Shown here piece by piece: positions 1 through 7,590 of a stretch of 33,421 nt of DNA. The stretch is taken from the NCBI GenBank assembly GCA_039814715.1, contig JBCCAR010000034.1, forward strand, positions 1-33,421, written 5' to 3'. Under the pieces are notes generated by a model, which was not told where the DNA came from, did not search any database, and saw nothing but the letters and a program-made list of their open reading frames with translations. The stretch's first letter is position 1. The number at the start of each line of letters is the position of its first letter. A program made the translations under genes and the position numbers. Source of the stretch: CAKZYD01 sp039814715 (GTDB taxonomy: Bacteria; Pseudomonadota; Alphaproteobacteria; Sphingomonadales; CAKZYD01).

Positions 1-500
1 CACATTGGCTTTAGTTTGCTAAAACAAAAACCAACTAGCGTTCTTAAAAACATCCAGAAAGTGACGTGCAAAATCCAAAACAGGACGCCGCCCGCACTTC
101 CCTTCCAATCAAACTTGTCAAAGAGCGACGACAAAAAATCTCTTTTGCGTGAAACACGCATCCGTTCATCTCTGCCGGAATGCCGCCTACCGATTTGCCC
201 GTTGGCTCAGCAGTGTCAGCGACGGAGGCGGTGTATATGGAGATGACGGGGTCTTGTCAAACGAGTTCGACATTTTTTTGAAGAAAAAAATTCTAGGTCT
301 CAATATCTGCATGAAAGCGATGTTTTTTAAAGGTTTGCAGTATTTCAGTTTGTGGGCAGGCTGGAGATCACATGAGAAGGAACACGCATTTGGCGATTAA
401 CGATAGAATCGAACGCCCGCTGGCTTTAACCACCGTGCAATAGCCCTCGGGTTATAGACGCCGTCACTTGCAGAAAACAGAAAGAGCAGCCCCAGCGCCC
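1..500. other. AT-rich stretch with no supported gene
   Basis: No convincing coding region is visible. The two short open frames here (16-246, and a GTG-started one at 149-400) have no recognisable protein features and no good ribosome-binding site. Base composition is visibly more AT-rich than the coding DNA to the right, especially 1-360. An imperfect hairpin lies at 5-34: TTGG pairs with CCAA, TTT with AAA and GTTT with AAAC around a GCTA loop, with two mismatches. It could be the end of an upstream transcript, but it lacks a clean T-tract. The promoter and leader of the glycosyltransferase starting at 501 should lie in the right half; I could not pick a reliable -35/-10 pair. Confidence 0.5.
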
Positions 501-1658
501 ATGGCGAAGATACTCTATCATCACCGCACAGCATCACGCGACGGACAGCGTGTCCATATTGATGAAATGGTTGCTGCTTGGCATGCAGACGGGCACCAGG
601 TCATCATGGTTGAGCCTGGCACGGGCGCTAGCGGCGACATGGGACAGAGCAGCGGCCTCATCCAAACGCTCAAATCATACCTGCCTGGCGTGCTCTATGA
701 AGTCGCAGAGCTGATTTATTCCGTTCCTGCTTATTTAAAGCTCTATCAAGCGTACCGGAAGCACCGCCCGGACTTTCTTTATGAACGCTATCAATCCTTC
801 ATGCTGGCTGGTCGGTGGCTAAAGCGCGCGACGGACATTCCCTTCTTTTGTGAAGTCAATGCGCCTTTGACAGAAGAACGACAACAGCATGGGACCTTGC
901 GATTGCCGGGCCTGGCGAAATGGTGTGACGGCTTAATCTGGCGCGCGGCTGACAAAGTGCTGCCCGTCACAAAGGTCTTGGCACACTACGTGACGAAGGA
1001 AGGTGTAGCGGATGCACATATTGAGGTCGTCCCCAATGGCGCCAATATGGCCCTGCTTGAAAAGGCTCCAGGCCCTGAGGACGCTAAAAAAGCATTGGGA
1101 TTAGAAGGAAAAACCGTTCTCGGCTTCACCGGTTTTATCCGCGACTGGCACGGCATTGACCGCGTGCTTCCGCTTCTGGAACAACAGCCCGGCGCTTGCT
1201 TATTGGTCGTTGGCGATGGCCCAGCGCGCGCCTCTATTGAAGCGCAAGCACAAGCGCTCAACATCGGCGAGCGCGTTGTCTTTACTGGCTTCGTCGAGCG
1301 AACAGATGTGGCGCGCTATGTGGCGGCTTTTGATATTGCCCTGCAGCCTGACGTCGTGGCTTATGCGTCGCCCCTCAAGCTGTTTGACTATCTAGGGCTT
1401 GGCAAACCAGTCGTCGCGCCAAACACGCCCAACATTCGCGAGGTGCTCACCCACCAACAAAACGCCTTCTTGTTTGACGCCGACGCCGCTGATGCCTTTC
1501 GCGCCGCTGTCGAACATTTACTAGCGGATGCCGCGCTGTGTGCCGCACTATCGGCGGCGGCGTTAAAGACGATCAAGACCGGCGGCTACGAATGGAGCGC
1601 AAACGCGCGGCGCGTGATCGGGCTCTATGATCAAATGAAAGCAGAGGCGGCGCCATAA
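501..1658 (+). CDS. GT4-family glycosyltransferase
   Basis: Predicted 385-residue cytoplasmic or membrane-associated glycosyltransferase of the GT-B fold (GT4 family), which transfers a sugar from a nucleotide-sugar donor. The N-terminal half has the acceptor-domain Rossmann start (MAKILYHH). The C-terminal half has the donor-site signature: a PNGAN segment, a GFIRDWHG strand-loop, LLVVGDGP, and SPLKLFDYLGLGKPVVAP, which is the GT4 nucleotide-sugar site in its SPLK(L/M)FEY variant. The frame stays open to a TTG at 468, but the ATG at 501 starts exactly at the family's first beta strand, so I chose it; its ribosome-binding site is weak. It ends 22 bp from the convergent pirin gene. Donor and acceptor cannot be told from sequence; polysaccharide or glycolipid assembly is the general expectation. 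The family is certain, the substrate unknown. Confidence 0.88.
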   Translation: MAKILYHHRTASRDGQRVHIDEMVAAWHADGHQVIMVEPGTGASGDMGQSSGLIQTLKSYLPGVLYEVAELIYSVPAYLKLYQAYRKHRPDFLYERYQSFMLAGRWLKRATDIPFFCEVNAPLTEERQQHGTLRLPGLAKWCDGLIWRAADKVLPVTKVLAHYVTKEGVADAHIEVVPNGANMALLEKAPGPEDAKKALGLEGKTVLGFTGFIRDWHGIDRVLPLLEQQPGACLLVVGDGPARASIEAQAQALNIGERVVFTGFVERTDVARYVAAFDIALQPDVVAYASPLKLFDYLGLGKPVVAPNTPNIREVLTHQQNAFLFDADAADAFRAAVEHLLADAALCAALSAAALKTIKTGGYEWSANARRVIGLYDQMKAEAAP

Positions 1659-1680
1659 GCCCCGCCCCTGACGATTTGTT

Positions 1681-2373
1681 TTAGCGCAAGTCGAACACCA
1701 GAAACTGCGCATCTTCCTGCACCGTTATCGACACAGTATCAACGCCTTCGAGCGCTAGGCCGTCACCTGGCCGCACCTGCTGACCATTCACGACGACACC
1801 GCCAGAAATGCCCTGGACCCAAATGCGCCGCCCAGCGTCCACCTCAAGCGTCGCTGATTGCGCAGCATCCATCTTGCCGGCAAAAATGCGCGTGTCCTGA
1901 TGGATCGACAGCTGGCCTTCACGGGCCTCAGGCGCGGCAATGAGGGTCACACCTTGCGGCACATCGCCAAGGCTGAGTTCTTCATAGCTTGGCGCGAGGC
2001 CGTTTTCATTTGGCTCGACCCAAATTTGCAGGAAGTGGACGGGGTCGGTTTGAGACGCATTCATTTCCGAATGCGTGACGCCGGTTCCAGCCGTCATCCG
2101 TTGAAATTCTCCTGCTGATAAGGTCCGCTCATTGCCCATGGAATCGACGTGCTTTAACGCTCCTTCCAGCACGTAAGTGAGGATCTCCATGTTCTCATGC
2201 GGATGGGTTCCAAAGCCCGCGCCTGGGGCCACGACGTCCTGATTAATGACACGCAGGTCTGAAAACCCCATGTGGTTGGGATCGTAATACTGGCCAAAAG
2301 AAAAGCTATGGCGCGATTGCAGCCAGCCAAAATCAGCCGAGCCGCGTTCTTCTGTTCGCCTTAAATAGGTCAT
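1681..2373 (-). CDS. Pirin family protein (cupin)
   Basis: Pirin-like bicupin of 230 residues. The N-terminal cupin carries the pirin metal-ligand pattern: THPHE gives His57 and His59, and THSE gives His101 and Glu103, with the HVDSMGN and MTAGTGVTHSE signatures between. Bacterial pirins of this type bind iron or another divalent metal. Some have quercetin 2,3-dioxygenase activity and others act as redox-responsive regulatory partners, so the role here is open. The frame extends upstream to 2457, but the ATG at 2373 has a strong GAGGAG site seven bases before it and matches the family N-terminus (MTYLRRTEERG). The leader contains a GC-rich hairpin at 2400-2414 (GCGGCC/GGCCGC). Further upstream is the branched palindromic element at 2504-2769, which separates this gene from the CBS-domain gene transcribed in the same direction. 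Confidence 0.92.
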   Translation of the reverse strand: MTYLRRTEERGSADFGWLQSRHSFSFGQYYDPNHMGFSDLRVINQDVVAPGAGFGTHPHENMEILTYVLEGALKHVDSMGNERTLSAGEFQRMTAGTGVTHSEMNASQTDPVHFLQIWVEPNENGLAPSYEELSLGDVPQGVTLIAAPEAREGQLSIHQDTRIFAGKMDAAQSATLEVDAGRRIWVQGISGGVVVNGQQVRPGDGLALEGVDTVSITVQEDAQFLVFDLR

Positions 2374-2503
2374 TCCATTTCTCCTCGTTTCAAGGTCAGG
2401 CGGCCAGCGGCCGCGCTGTTCATTAAAGAGAATATGGACGCTGTGGGCCCTTGCCATAAGCGGAGCATTTGGAAGGACAGAATTTCCAGCCTAGAAACAA
2501 TCC

Positions 2504-2769
2504 AGAGCACGTTTCACCCAATGAGAGCCATTTGACCAGATTTAGGTTTTTTGCTGGTCAAGAGGGGGCTTTGCAGTGATGCCATAGCATCACAAAATGT
2601 GCACGACGCAGCCAGCGGAAAACCTAAACTGGCCCTTCGGGTGCCGTCATAGAGCACGTGGGGTGCGTTGCACGCTTTATCCGATGCGCCCGCATCGCAC
2701 TGCAGCGCGCGCCTGCCCCACGTGCTCTATGACGGCATCAAATGGCTCTCATTGGGTGAAACGTGCTCT
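2504..2769. repeat. 266-bp branched palindromic intergenic element
   Basis: Two perfect 32-bp inverted arms (2504-2535 and 2738-2769; ends AGAGCACGTTTCACCC and its complement) enclose two further stems. Stem 2 pairs 2536-2557 with 2612-2632: 19 Watson-Crick pairs, one bulged base and two T/G positions that would wobble in RNA. It encloses a perfect 7-bp hairpin at 2576-2593. A C(TTCG)G tetraloop hairpin lies at 2634-2641. Stem 3 is a perfect 22-bp pairing of 2642-2663 with 2716-2737, containing small hairpins at 2665-2675 (GCGT/ACGC) and 2682-2697 (CGATGCG/CGCATCG). Stem 3 abuts the outer arm exactly. Nearly the whole element can therefore fold as a multi-branched tree. It lies between the CBS-domain stop (20 bp away) and the pirin leader. 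It resembles in kind the alphaproteobacterial mosaic palindromes (RIME/REP-like), but I cannot assign it to a named family. Confidence 0.85.
2642..2737. repeat. Inner palindromic unit nested in the branched element
   Basis: Perfect 22-bp arms (TGCCGTCATAGAGCACGTGG plus GG, and the complement) flank a 52-bp interior with two short hairpins. The arm contains the string AGAGCACGT, which is also the start of the outer 32-bp arm, so the inner and outer units look like two related palindromes. Either one unit inserted inside the other, or both belong to one repeat family that grew by nesting. No target-site duplication is evident at the inner boundary. Confidence 0.7.
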
Positions 2770-2788
2770 AGTGGATAGAGTTTGCGCG

Positions 2789-3217
2789 TTAACCCGCCGC
2801 GATATAGCCTTTCAGCGCTTCGGCTTCGAGCTCGCTTTCCTTGATCCGATAAGACACCAAATCCCCAATGGAAATGACGCCTAAAAGCTTGCCGCCATCA
2901 AGGACTGGCAAATGGCGGATACGGTTATCTGTCATCAGCTCTAGCGCGCCCAGTAGATCGACATCAGGAGAACAGGTAATCACTTTTCGCGTCATCAAAG
3001 TACTGGCCGGCTCACTGAGAATATCAGCGCCTTCATTTGATAAACCGCGGATAATATCGCGCTCCGACAACACACCAGAGAGCTGGTCATGATCCATGAC
3101 AAGAACGGCGCCGATGCGGTGCTCGCGCAATATTTGTGTACACTCAATCAGCGGCCTATCTCCAGCGACGGAAATGATAGAGCCGCCTTTTTCAGCTATA
3201 ATGGCACTTACTAACAT
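2789..3217 (-). CDS. Two-CBS-domain protein
   Basis: Stand-alone CBS-pair protein of 142 residues. The first CBS motif spans about residues 10-66 (GVLSERDIIRGL) and the second about 74-126 (HLPVLDGGKLLGVISIGDLVSYRI). CBS pairs usually bind adenine nucleotides and act as energy- or redox-sensing regulatory modules; stand-alone versions are abundant in alphaproteobacteria and mostly uncharacterised. No catalytic domain is attached. The ATG at 3217 is chosen over the longer frame (to 3265) because GGAGG sits six bases upstream and the family starts here. The gene is divergent from the DUF1499 gene (start 3369), so 3218-3368 must hold promoters for both. Transcription runs towards the palindromic element and pirin. 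Confidence 0.9.
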   Translation of the reverse strand: MLVSAIIAEKGGSIISVAGDRPLIECTQILREHRIGAVLVMDHDQLSGVLSERDIIRGLSNEGADILSEPASTLMTRKVITCSPDVDLLGALELMTDNRIRHLPVLDGGKLLGVISIGDLVSYRIKESELEAEALKGYIAAG

Positions 3218-3368
3218 TTGATCCCTCCCCAAGGCGAATGAACACAAACATGTCCAAAAGATCATAGACGCTAGCTCTTTGCTGCGATACTGGCAAGATC
3301 AGCGCTCTTGAAACTGCCGCTATGGGCGCGAAGTATCTGAGTAAACAATCAAAAAAAGGGGCTTAGAG
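3218..3368. promoter_or_regulatory. Divergent intergenic region (CBS / DUF1499 genes)
   Basis: This 151-bp gap separates two genes transcribed away from each other, so it must contain both promoters. Ribosome-binding sites are clear at each edge: GGAGG before 3217 on the minus strand and AAGGGG before 3369 on the plus strand. I do not see an unambiguous -35/-10 pair or operator palindrome. Confidence 0.45.
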
Positions 3369-4100
3369 ATGGCCAATATCAGCTGGTTTTCACGCATTAT
3401 TTGGGGCGGCTTGCTCTTAGCGATACTTTTCCTTTTCATCTCCCCGCTCCTCTCAAAGCTTGGCATCATGAACTTTAGCGCGGCCTTTATTGGCCTTGCC
3501 ATTGGCGGCGGGCTGGCGCTTATCGCGGCGATCGTGTCTGTCTTTGGCTTGATCCGGCCGCTGCGCGATCAAGGCCGGCTGAACACCTTCATTGCCTTCA
3601 TCGGCGGCTTAGCCATCGCAGGCTTTCTGGGCTACACGGTGCTGAGCGCCATGGCCAAGCCGCCAATTCATGATATTTCAACCGACTTAGATAACAAGCC
3701 GCAGTTCGAGACCCTTGCGCCGCGCGAATATCCTGATGGACAACTTTTTACCGATGTGCAGCGAAAAGCGCTGCAGCAAGTCGGATATCGCAAACTCAAG
3801 CCCCTAGTCGTCTCAGAGCCGGTCGGACGAGTGACAGCAGCAGCCGCTCAAGTGCTCGAAGGCATGGGCCTTAGAATTGAAGCGCTAGACGAACCTAAAG
3901 GCCATGTGGAAGCAACGGACAGCACGTTCTGGTTTGGCTTTAAAGACGATATGGTGGTGCGCGTCACCACCACTGAGGGCGGCCGGTCCATCGTCGATGC
4001 GCGCTCAGTTTCGCGTGTTGGGATCGGCGACGTGGGCGCCAATGCAAAGCGGATTGAAGCCTTTCTCGATCAACTTGGCAAACGTTTGGCTCAGGACTAA
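3369..4100 (+). CDS. DUF1499 domain membrane protein
   Basis: Inner-membrane protein of 243 residues. Three hydrophobic segments (about residues 8-29, 37-63 and 72-95) are followed by a C-terminal DUF1499 domain from about residue 97. That domain shows the family signatures PPIHDISTD, VEATDSTFWFGFKDD, and a C-terminal RSVSRVGIGDVGANAKRIEAFL. The biochemical function of DUF1499 is not known; the domain probably lies outside the membrane, but that is inference. The start is supported by AAGGGG seven bases upstream. It is followed after only 5 bp by the MscS-type channel gene, so the two are very likely co-transcribed, which points to an envelope-related role. Confidence 0.9.
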   Translation: MANISWFSRIIWGGLLLAILFLFISPLLSKLGIMNFSAAFIGLAIGGGLALIAAIVSVFGLIRPLRDQGRLNTFIAFIGGLAIAGFLGYTVLSAMAKPPIHDISTDLDNKPQFETLAPREYPDGQLFTDVQRKALQQVGYRKLKPLVVSEPVGRVTAAAAQVLEGMGLRIEALDEPKGHVEATDSTFWFGFKDDMVVRVTTTEGGRSIVDARSVSRVGIGDVGANAKRIEAFLDQLGKRLAQD

Positions 4101-4105
4101 GAACA

Positions 4106-5281
4106 ATGCTTGAGCGATTAGGGTTCGCAATACCTGAGGACCTAGAAGACTTTTGGGCACTGGTGGTCTCTGTTTGGCAGCAAGGCTTTGCCGGGGTCAG
4201 CATTGGCGATCTTATCGTTGCAGCCTTGATCTTGCTCGTTGGATTTGCGCTGCGCCGGCTGTTTGTAAGAGTGCTGTCAAAGCGGCTGATGCACTTTGCT
4301 CAAAAGACAAGCTATAAGCTGGATGACATGCTGGTTATGGCAATGGAACCGCCGCTGGCGTTCATACCGGTTGTCATTGCTTGCTTTTTGGCCACGCAGT
4401 CCCTCCCGCTGCAAGGCACCGCGCTTGACCTTGCCTATGATGTTGACCGCACGTTGGTCGCCTTCGCATTATTTTGGCTGCTATATTCTGCCACCCGGCC
4501 ATTGACCGAAGGGGCCTTGCAGCCAGGCCGCGTGTTAACCGGCGAGATGGTCAATTGGCTTGGCAAGTCGCTCAAAATTGCCATCTTGGCGCTTGGGGCG
4601 GCGGTCATTTTAGAAATATGGGGCATCAAAGTCGCGCCCTTGCTGGCTGGTCTCGGACTATTTGGCGTTGCCGTGGCTCTTGGCGCGCAAGACCTGTTTA
4701 AAAACTTGATTGCAGGCCTGTTCTTAATCGCCGAACGGCGCTTCCATTCTGGCGACTGGATCAAGGTGGAAGGGCTAGTAGAGGGCACGGTTGAACAAAT
4801 CGGCTTTCGCACCACCAAAGTGCGCCGCTTTGATAAAGCGCCTGTTTTCGTGCCCAATTCCAAGCTGTCTGACAGCGCAGTCACCAATTTTTCTGACATG
4901 ACGCACCGGCGGATTTATTGGAAAATTGGCGTGACCTACGACACCAATTCTGAGCAGCTCAAAGAAATTTGCGGCGGCATTCAAGCCTATGTGAGCGAGA
5001 ACGCAGCTTTTGCTGGCCCGCCTGAAGTTCCGCTGTTCGTGCGCGTTGATGAGTTTGCGGCCTCCTCGATCAACATCATGCTGTATTGCTTCACGCGCAC
5101 CACGGTGTGGGGCGAATGGCTTGAAATCAAAGAAGAGCTCGCTCACGCCATCAAAGACATTGTCGAAGGCGCTGGCTCCTCCTTTGCGTTCCCAAGCACC
5201 TCTATTTATGTGGAAAGCCTGCCCGATCCTGAAGGGCTGATTGGCCAACCAGAGAGCAAGGCGCTCGGGGTAGAAACTTGA
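4106..5281 (+). CDS. MscS-family mechanosensitive channel
   Basis: Small-conductance mechanosensitive channel homologue of 391 residues in the inner membrane, expected to open under membrane tension and release solutes during hypo-osmotic shock. It has predicted membrane helices at about 32-55, 83-100, 112-130 and 152-172, then the pore-lining helix at about 176-206 with its Gly/Ala-rich face (LLAGLGLFGVAVALGAQDLFKNL). The beta domain follows: RRFHSGDWIKVEGLVEGTVEQIGFRTTKVRR, then FVPNSKLSDSAVTNFS. This is a larger MscS subtype with extra N-terminal helices compared with the roughly 286-residue E. coli MscS. It starts 5 bp after the DUF1499 gene, consistent with a shared transcript. Confidence 0.93.
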   Translation: MLERLGFAIPEDLEDFWALVVSVWQQGFAGVSIGDLIVAALILLVGFALRRLFVRVLSKRLMHFAQKTSYKLDDMLVMAMEPPLAFIPVVIACFLATQSLPLQGTALDLAYDVDRTLVAFALFWLLYSATRPLTEGALQPGRVLTGEMVNWLGKSLKIAILALGAAVILEIWGIKVAPLLAGLGLFGVAVALGAQDLFKNLIAGLFLIAERRFHSGDWIKVEGLVEGTVEQIGFRTTKVRRFDKAPVFVPNSKLSDSAVTNFSDMTHRRIYWKIGVTYDTNSEQLKEICGGIQAYVSENAAFAGPPEVPLFVRVDEFAASSINIMLYCFTRTTVWGEWLEIKEELAHAIKDIVEGAGSSFAFPSTSIYVESLPDPEGLIGQPESKALGVET

Positions 5282-5361
5282 CCTGAGGCCGCAAATCTTT
5301 ACTCTTAACAAAGTGTAAACACAGTGCTGGTGTTTGAGCGCGCGCGTTAGGAGTATCACAG

Positions 5362-5589
5362 ATGCGGCTTTTACAATTGCCGTTATGGCTGGCAGTCAGT
5401 GTCGGCCTTGCCGTTTTTTTCGGCTCCATTGATAAAGATTTCGCCGCAGCGCTTATCTTCGCCAGCATCTTCGGGCTGGTTTATGGCGGCGGCATGTCCA
5501 TGCTCAAACGGCCAAGCCAGTTGGGCCTGAAGAAAGCGCCGCGCTATGACAGCGCGCTGCGAGCGCCCCGCCGACACGTGCGGCGCTAG
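5362..5589 (+). CDS. Small two-helix membrane protein
   Basis: Protein of 75 residues that I do not recognise. It has two hydrophobic stretches (about residues 5-21 and 27-46) separated by a short SIDKDF turn, and a strongly basic tail rich in Lys and Arg that should sit in the cytoplasm. A good AGGAG lies eight bases before the ATG. The gene is in line with, and 80 bp downstream of, the MscS gene, and may belong to the same membrane-protein operon. The ribosome-binding site and topology make it a believable gene; no function can be proposed. Confidence 0.65.
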   Translation: MRLLQLPLWLAVSVGLAVFFGSIDKDFAAALIFASIFGLVYGGGMSMLKRPSQLGLKKAPRYDSALRAPRRHVRR

Positions 5590-5661
5590 TCCGGTTTGGT
5601 TTTCTGCAGGAATGCGCTATAGCTCTCGCCGTTTATAAACGCATCAACGGCGGCGGCATCT

Positions 5662-6906
5662 GTGACGATTTTAAAACCCCAGGCACCGGTCGCAGACCGG
5701 CCCCTTAAAAACGCATTCCATGGTGTGAGGCAGGCAAGTTTAAAGCTCGCAGCGCCCTTATCGCCAGAAGATGCTGGCCTTCAATCCATGGAAGATGCGA
5801 GCCCGCCGAAATGGCATTTGGGCCACACAAGTTGGTTTTTTGAAACCTTTGTCCTGCGCGATCATTGCAGCGACTATAGGCCCTTTCATGCCACCTTTGC
5901 CCATATCTTCAACAGCTATTACGTCTCAGCGGGCAGCCGCCATGCGCGCAATGATCGCGGCCTTTTAAGTCGGCCATCACTAGACGACGTGATGGACTAC
6001 CGCGCCCATGTGGATGCTGCCATTGACAGCCGCATAGACACATTGCCTGCCAGCGCGCTGGGTTTGATAGAGCTCGGCCTTCACCATGAGCGCCAGCATC
6101 AAGAGCTGCTGCTGACCGATATCTTGCATGCGTTCTCTCACAATCCGACATGGCCTGCCTATGTGGCCGGCGAGCCACCATCGGCCGCGCCCGCCGGGGC
6201 ACTAGATTGGACGCGTTTTAAAGGCGGCATTACACGCATAGGCCACCATGGCGGCACCTTTGCCTTCGACAATGAAGGTCCTGTTCATGACCACATCCTA
6301 ACAGACTTTCAGCTCGCGCAGCGCTGCATCATCAATGATGAGTGGCGGGAATTCATAGACGATGGCGGCTATGACAACGCCCTCCTGTGGCTCTCTGACG
6401 GCTGGGCCGCAAAGGAAGCGGAAGGCTGGAATAGCCCGCTTTATTGGCACAAAACCGATGACAGCTGGCAGCACTTTGGCGCATATGGCCTGCAGCCGCT
6501 GGACCTGAACGCGCCGGTTAGCCATATCAATTTTTATGAAGCTGATGCCTTCGCGCGCTGGGCAGGAGCGCGATTGCCTCATGAAGCAGAATGGGAATAC
6601 GCCGCCGCGGGCGAGCCCATAGACGGCACATTCTTGGAGAGCGGCGCTATGACACCTCTTGGCGGCCGCAGCCTATACGGCGATGTGTGGGCATGGACAC
6701 AAAGCCCTTATGCGCCCTACCCGCGCTACAAGCCCCCAAGCGGCGCGATTGGCGAATACAACGGCAAGTTCATGGCCAATCAAATGGTGCTGCGCGGCGG
6801 CAGCTGTTTTACGCCGCACGGGCAGATGCGTGCAACCTACCGCAACTTCTTTTATCCCCATCAGCGCTGGCAGATGACAGGCCTGCGGCTCGCAAAGGAC
6901 GCCTAG
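5662..6906 (+). CDS. egtB: Ergothioneine sulfoxide synthase EgtB
   Basis: Non-haem iron enzyme that joins cysteine or gamma-glutamylcysteine to N-alpha-trimethylhistidine with O2 to give a sulfoxide in ergothioneine synthesis. The N-terminal DinB-like domain (about residues 18-165) carries the iron-ligand histidines: WHLGH (His52/His55) and LHHERQHQE (His142 and His146, the HxxxH pair). The C-terminal half is the FGE/sulfatase-modifying fold, with RLPHEAEWEYAA, GDVWAWTQSPY and RNFFYPHQRWQMTGLRLAKD at the end. The length of 414 is usual. The start is a GTG; an in-frame TAG at 5620 leaves no upstream ATG/GTG/TTG, and there is no clear ribosome-binding site. The stop overlaps the stop of convergent hpnG. 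The usual partner methyltransferase gene egtD is not adjacent. Confidence 0.93.
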   Translation: MTILKPQAPVADRPLKNAFHGVRQASLKLAAPLSPEDAGLQSMEDASPPKWHLGHTSWFFETFVLRDHCSDYRPFHATFAHIFNSYYVSAGSRHARNDRGLLSRPSLDDVMDYRAHVDAAIDSRIDTLPASALGLIELGLHHERQHQELLLTDILHAFSHNPTWPAYVAGEPPSAAPAGALDWTRFKGGITRIGHHGGTFAFDNEGPVHDHILTDFQLAQRCIINDEWREFIDDGGYDNALLWLSDGWAAKEAEGWNSPLYWHKTDDSWQHFGAYGLQPLDLNAPVSHINFYEADAFARWAGARLPHEAEWEYAAAGEPIDGTFLESGAMTPLGGRSLYGDVWAWTQSPYAPYPRYKPPSGAIGEYNGKFMANQMVLRGGSCFTPHGQMRATYRNFFYPHQRWQMTGLRLAKDA

Positions 6907-7493
6907 CGCAGCACCTTCACAGCCAAGCGCAATGCCTCTAGCGCCGTTTTTTGGCGCTTGCCTAAAGTCATGAGGGCTGCCACGTCTTGCGGGCGCGTTA
7001 AAAGACCGGCTGCGACACGCATGGGGCGGGTTTCCCCTGCCGGGGATACACCTTTAAGCGCAATCTCAGGAATAGTGTCGTCAGCGGTGTCGCAAATGGC
7101 GCGTACAATCTGAAACGCCAGCGCATGAGCGCTTGCAACATCGCGCACAGCGCTGGTTTCCATATCCACTGCGCTGCAGCCAGAGCGTTTATACAGGAGT
7201 GCCTTGTCACGCGGCGTCATCGCAGGGTCGGTCACCGTGGCGATTGTCTCCGCTTTTGCGCCCACCCGGCGCGCCAAGTCCGCTGGCGCTGCGACCAAAT
7301 CACCAGCCTTGAGCGCAGGGTCTAGGCCGCCGGCGATCCCAAAGCTCATCAAGATGGTTGCCCCTTGCTCCACCAGCGCTTCGGCGGCTTGCAACGCTTT
7401 AATGGGGCCAGGGCCAAGGCAAAGAACCTGCGCGTTTGGAACAAGGCGCGCAATATCAGCCTCCACCTGAAGGCCGGTCACGATACCAATCAT
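6903..7493 (-). CDS. hpnG: Hopanoid-associated nucleosidase/phosphorylase HpnG
   Basis: Purine-nucleoside-phosphorylase-fold protein of 196 residues. HpnG releases adenine from adenosylhopane so that ribosylhopane, the precursor of bacteriohopanetetrol, can form. Visible motifs are MIGIVTGLQVEA at the start, MSFGIAGGLDP, the MTAN/PNP-like SAVDMETSAV (about residues 107-116) with the ribose-contacting Met-Glu, and CDTADD (134-139). It is the last gene of the hopanoid block and its TAG overlaps the egtB TAG on the other strand. A 97-bp gap with a palindromic repeat separates it from shc, so its expression may differ from the rest. HpnH, which makes adenosylhopane, is not in the window. Confidence 0.9.
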   Translation of the reverse strand: MIGIVTGLQVEADIARLVPNAQVLCLGPGPIKALQAAEALVEQGATILMSFGIAGGLDPALKAGDLVAAPADLARRVGAKAETIATVTDPAMTPRDKALLYKRSGCSAVDMETSAVRDVASAHALAFQIVRAICDTADDTIPEIALKGVSPAGETRPMRVAAGLLTRPQDVAALMTLGKRQKTALEALRLAVKVLR

Positions 7494-7504
7494 CTCACGT
7501 CCGC

Positions 7505-7580
7505 GTCATCGCGAGACCATAAGGCCGGGGCAATCCATGCGTGGAACCATCGTGGTTCGCAGCGCTGCGCTCGCGATGAC
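7505..7580. repeat. REP-like palindromic repeat between shc and hpnG
   Basis: Perfect 11-bp arms GTCATCGCGAG (7505-7515) and CTCGCGATGAC (7570-7580) enclose a GC-rich interior with a small hairpin (AACCA/TGGTT, 7545-7557) and a GCAATCC string. The combination of GTCATcGCGAG with GCAATCC is a pattern I recall from widespread bacterial intergenic repeats. It occupies most of the 97-bp gap between shc and hpnG, and in RNA would form a stem-loop between the two cistrons. Confidence 0.7.
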
Positions 7581-7590
7581 CTATGACGAC

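Noticed and set aside
16..400. Two short open frames at the window start (16-246 and 149-400)
   Set aside because: Poor starts, no ribosome-binding site, mutually overlapping in different frames, and no recognisable features.
2370..2378. Two-codon frame ATG-GAA-TGA overlapping the pirin start as a regulatory upstream ORF
   Set aside because: The first ATG is too close to the GAGGAG site to be used efficiently, and such overlaps arise easily by chance.
2597..2884. 95-codon open frame across the palindromic element
   Set aside because: The sequence is dictated by inverted repeats and runs into the CBS gene on the other strand; its Cys/Arg-rich translation resembles no protein.
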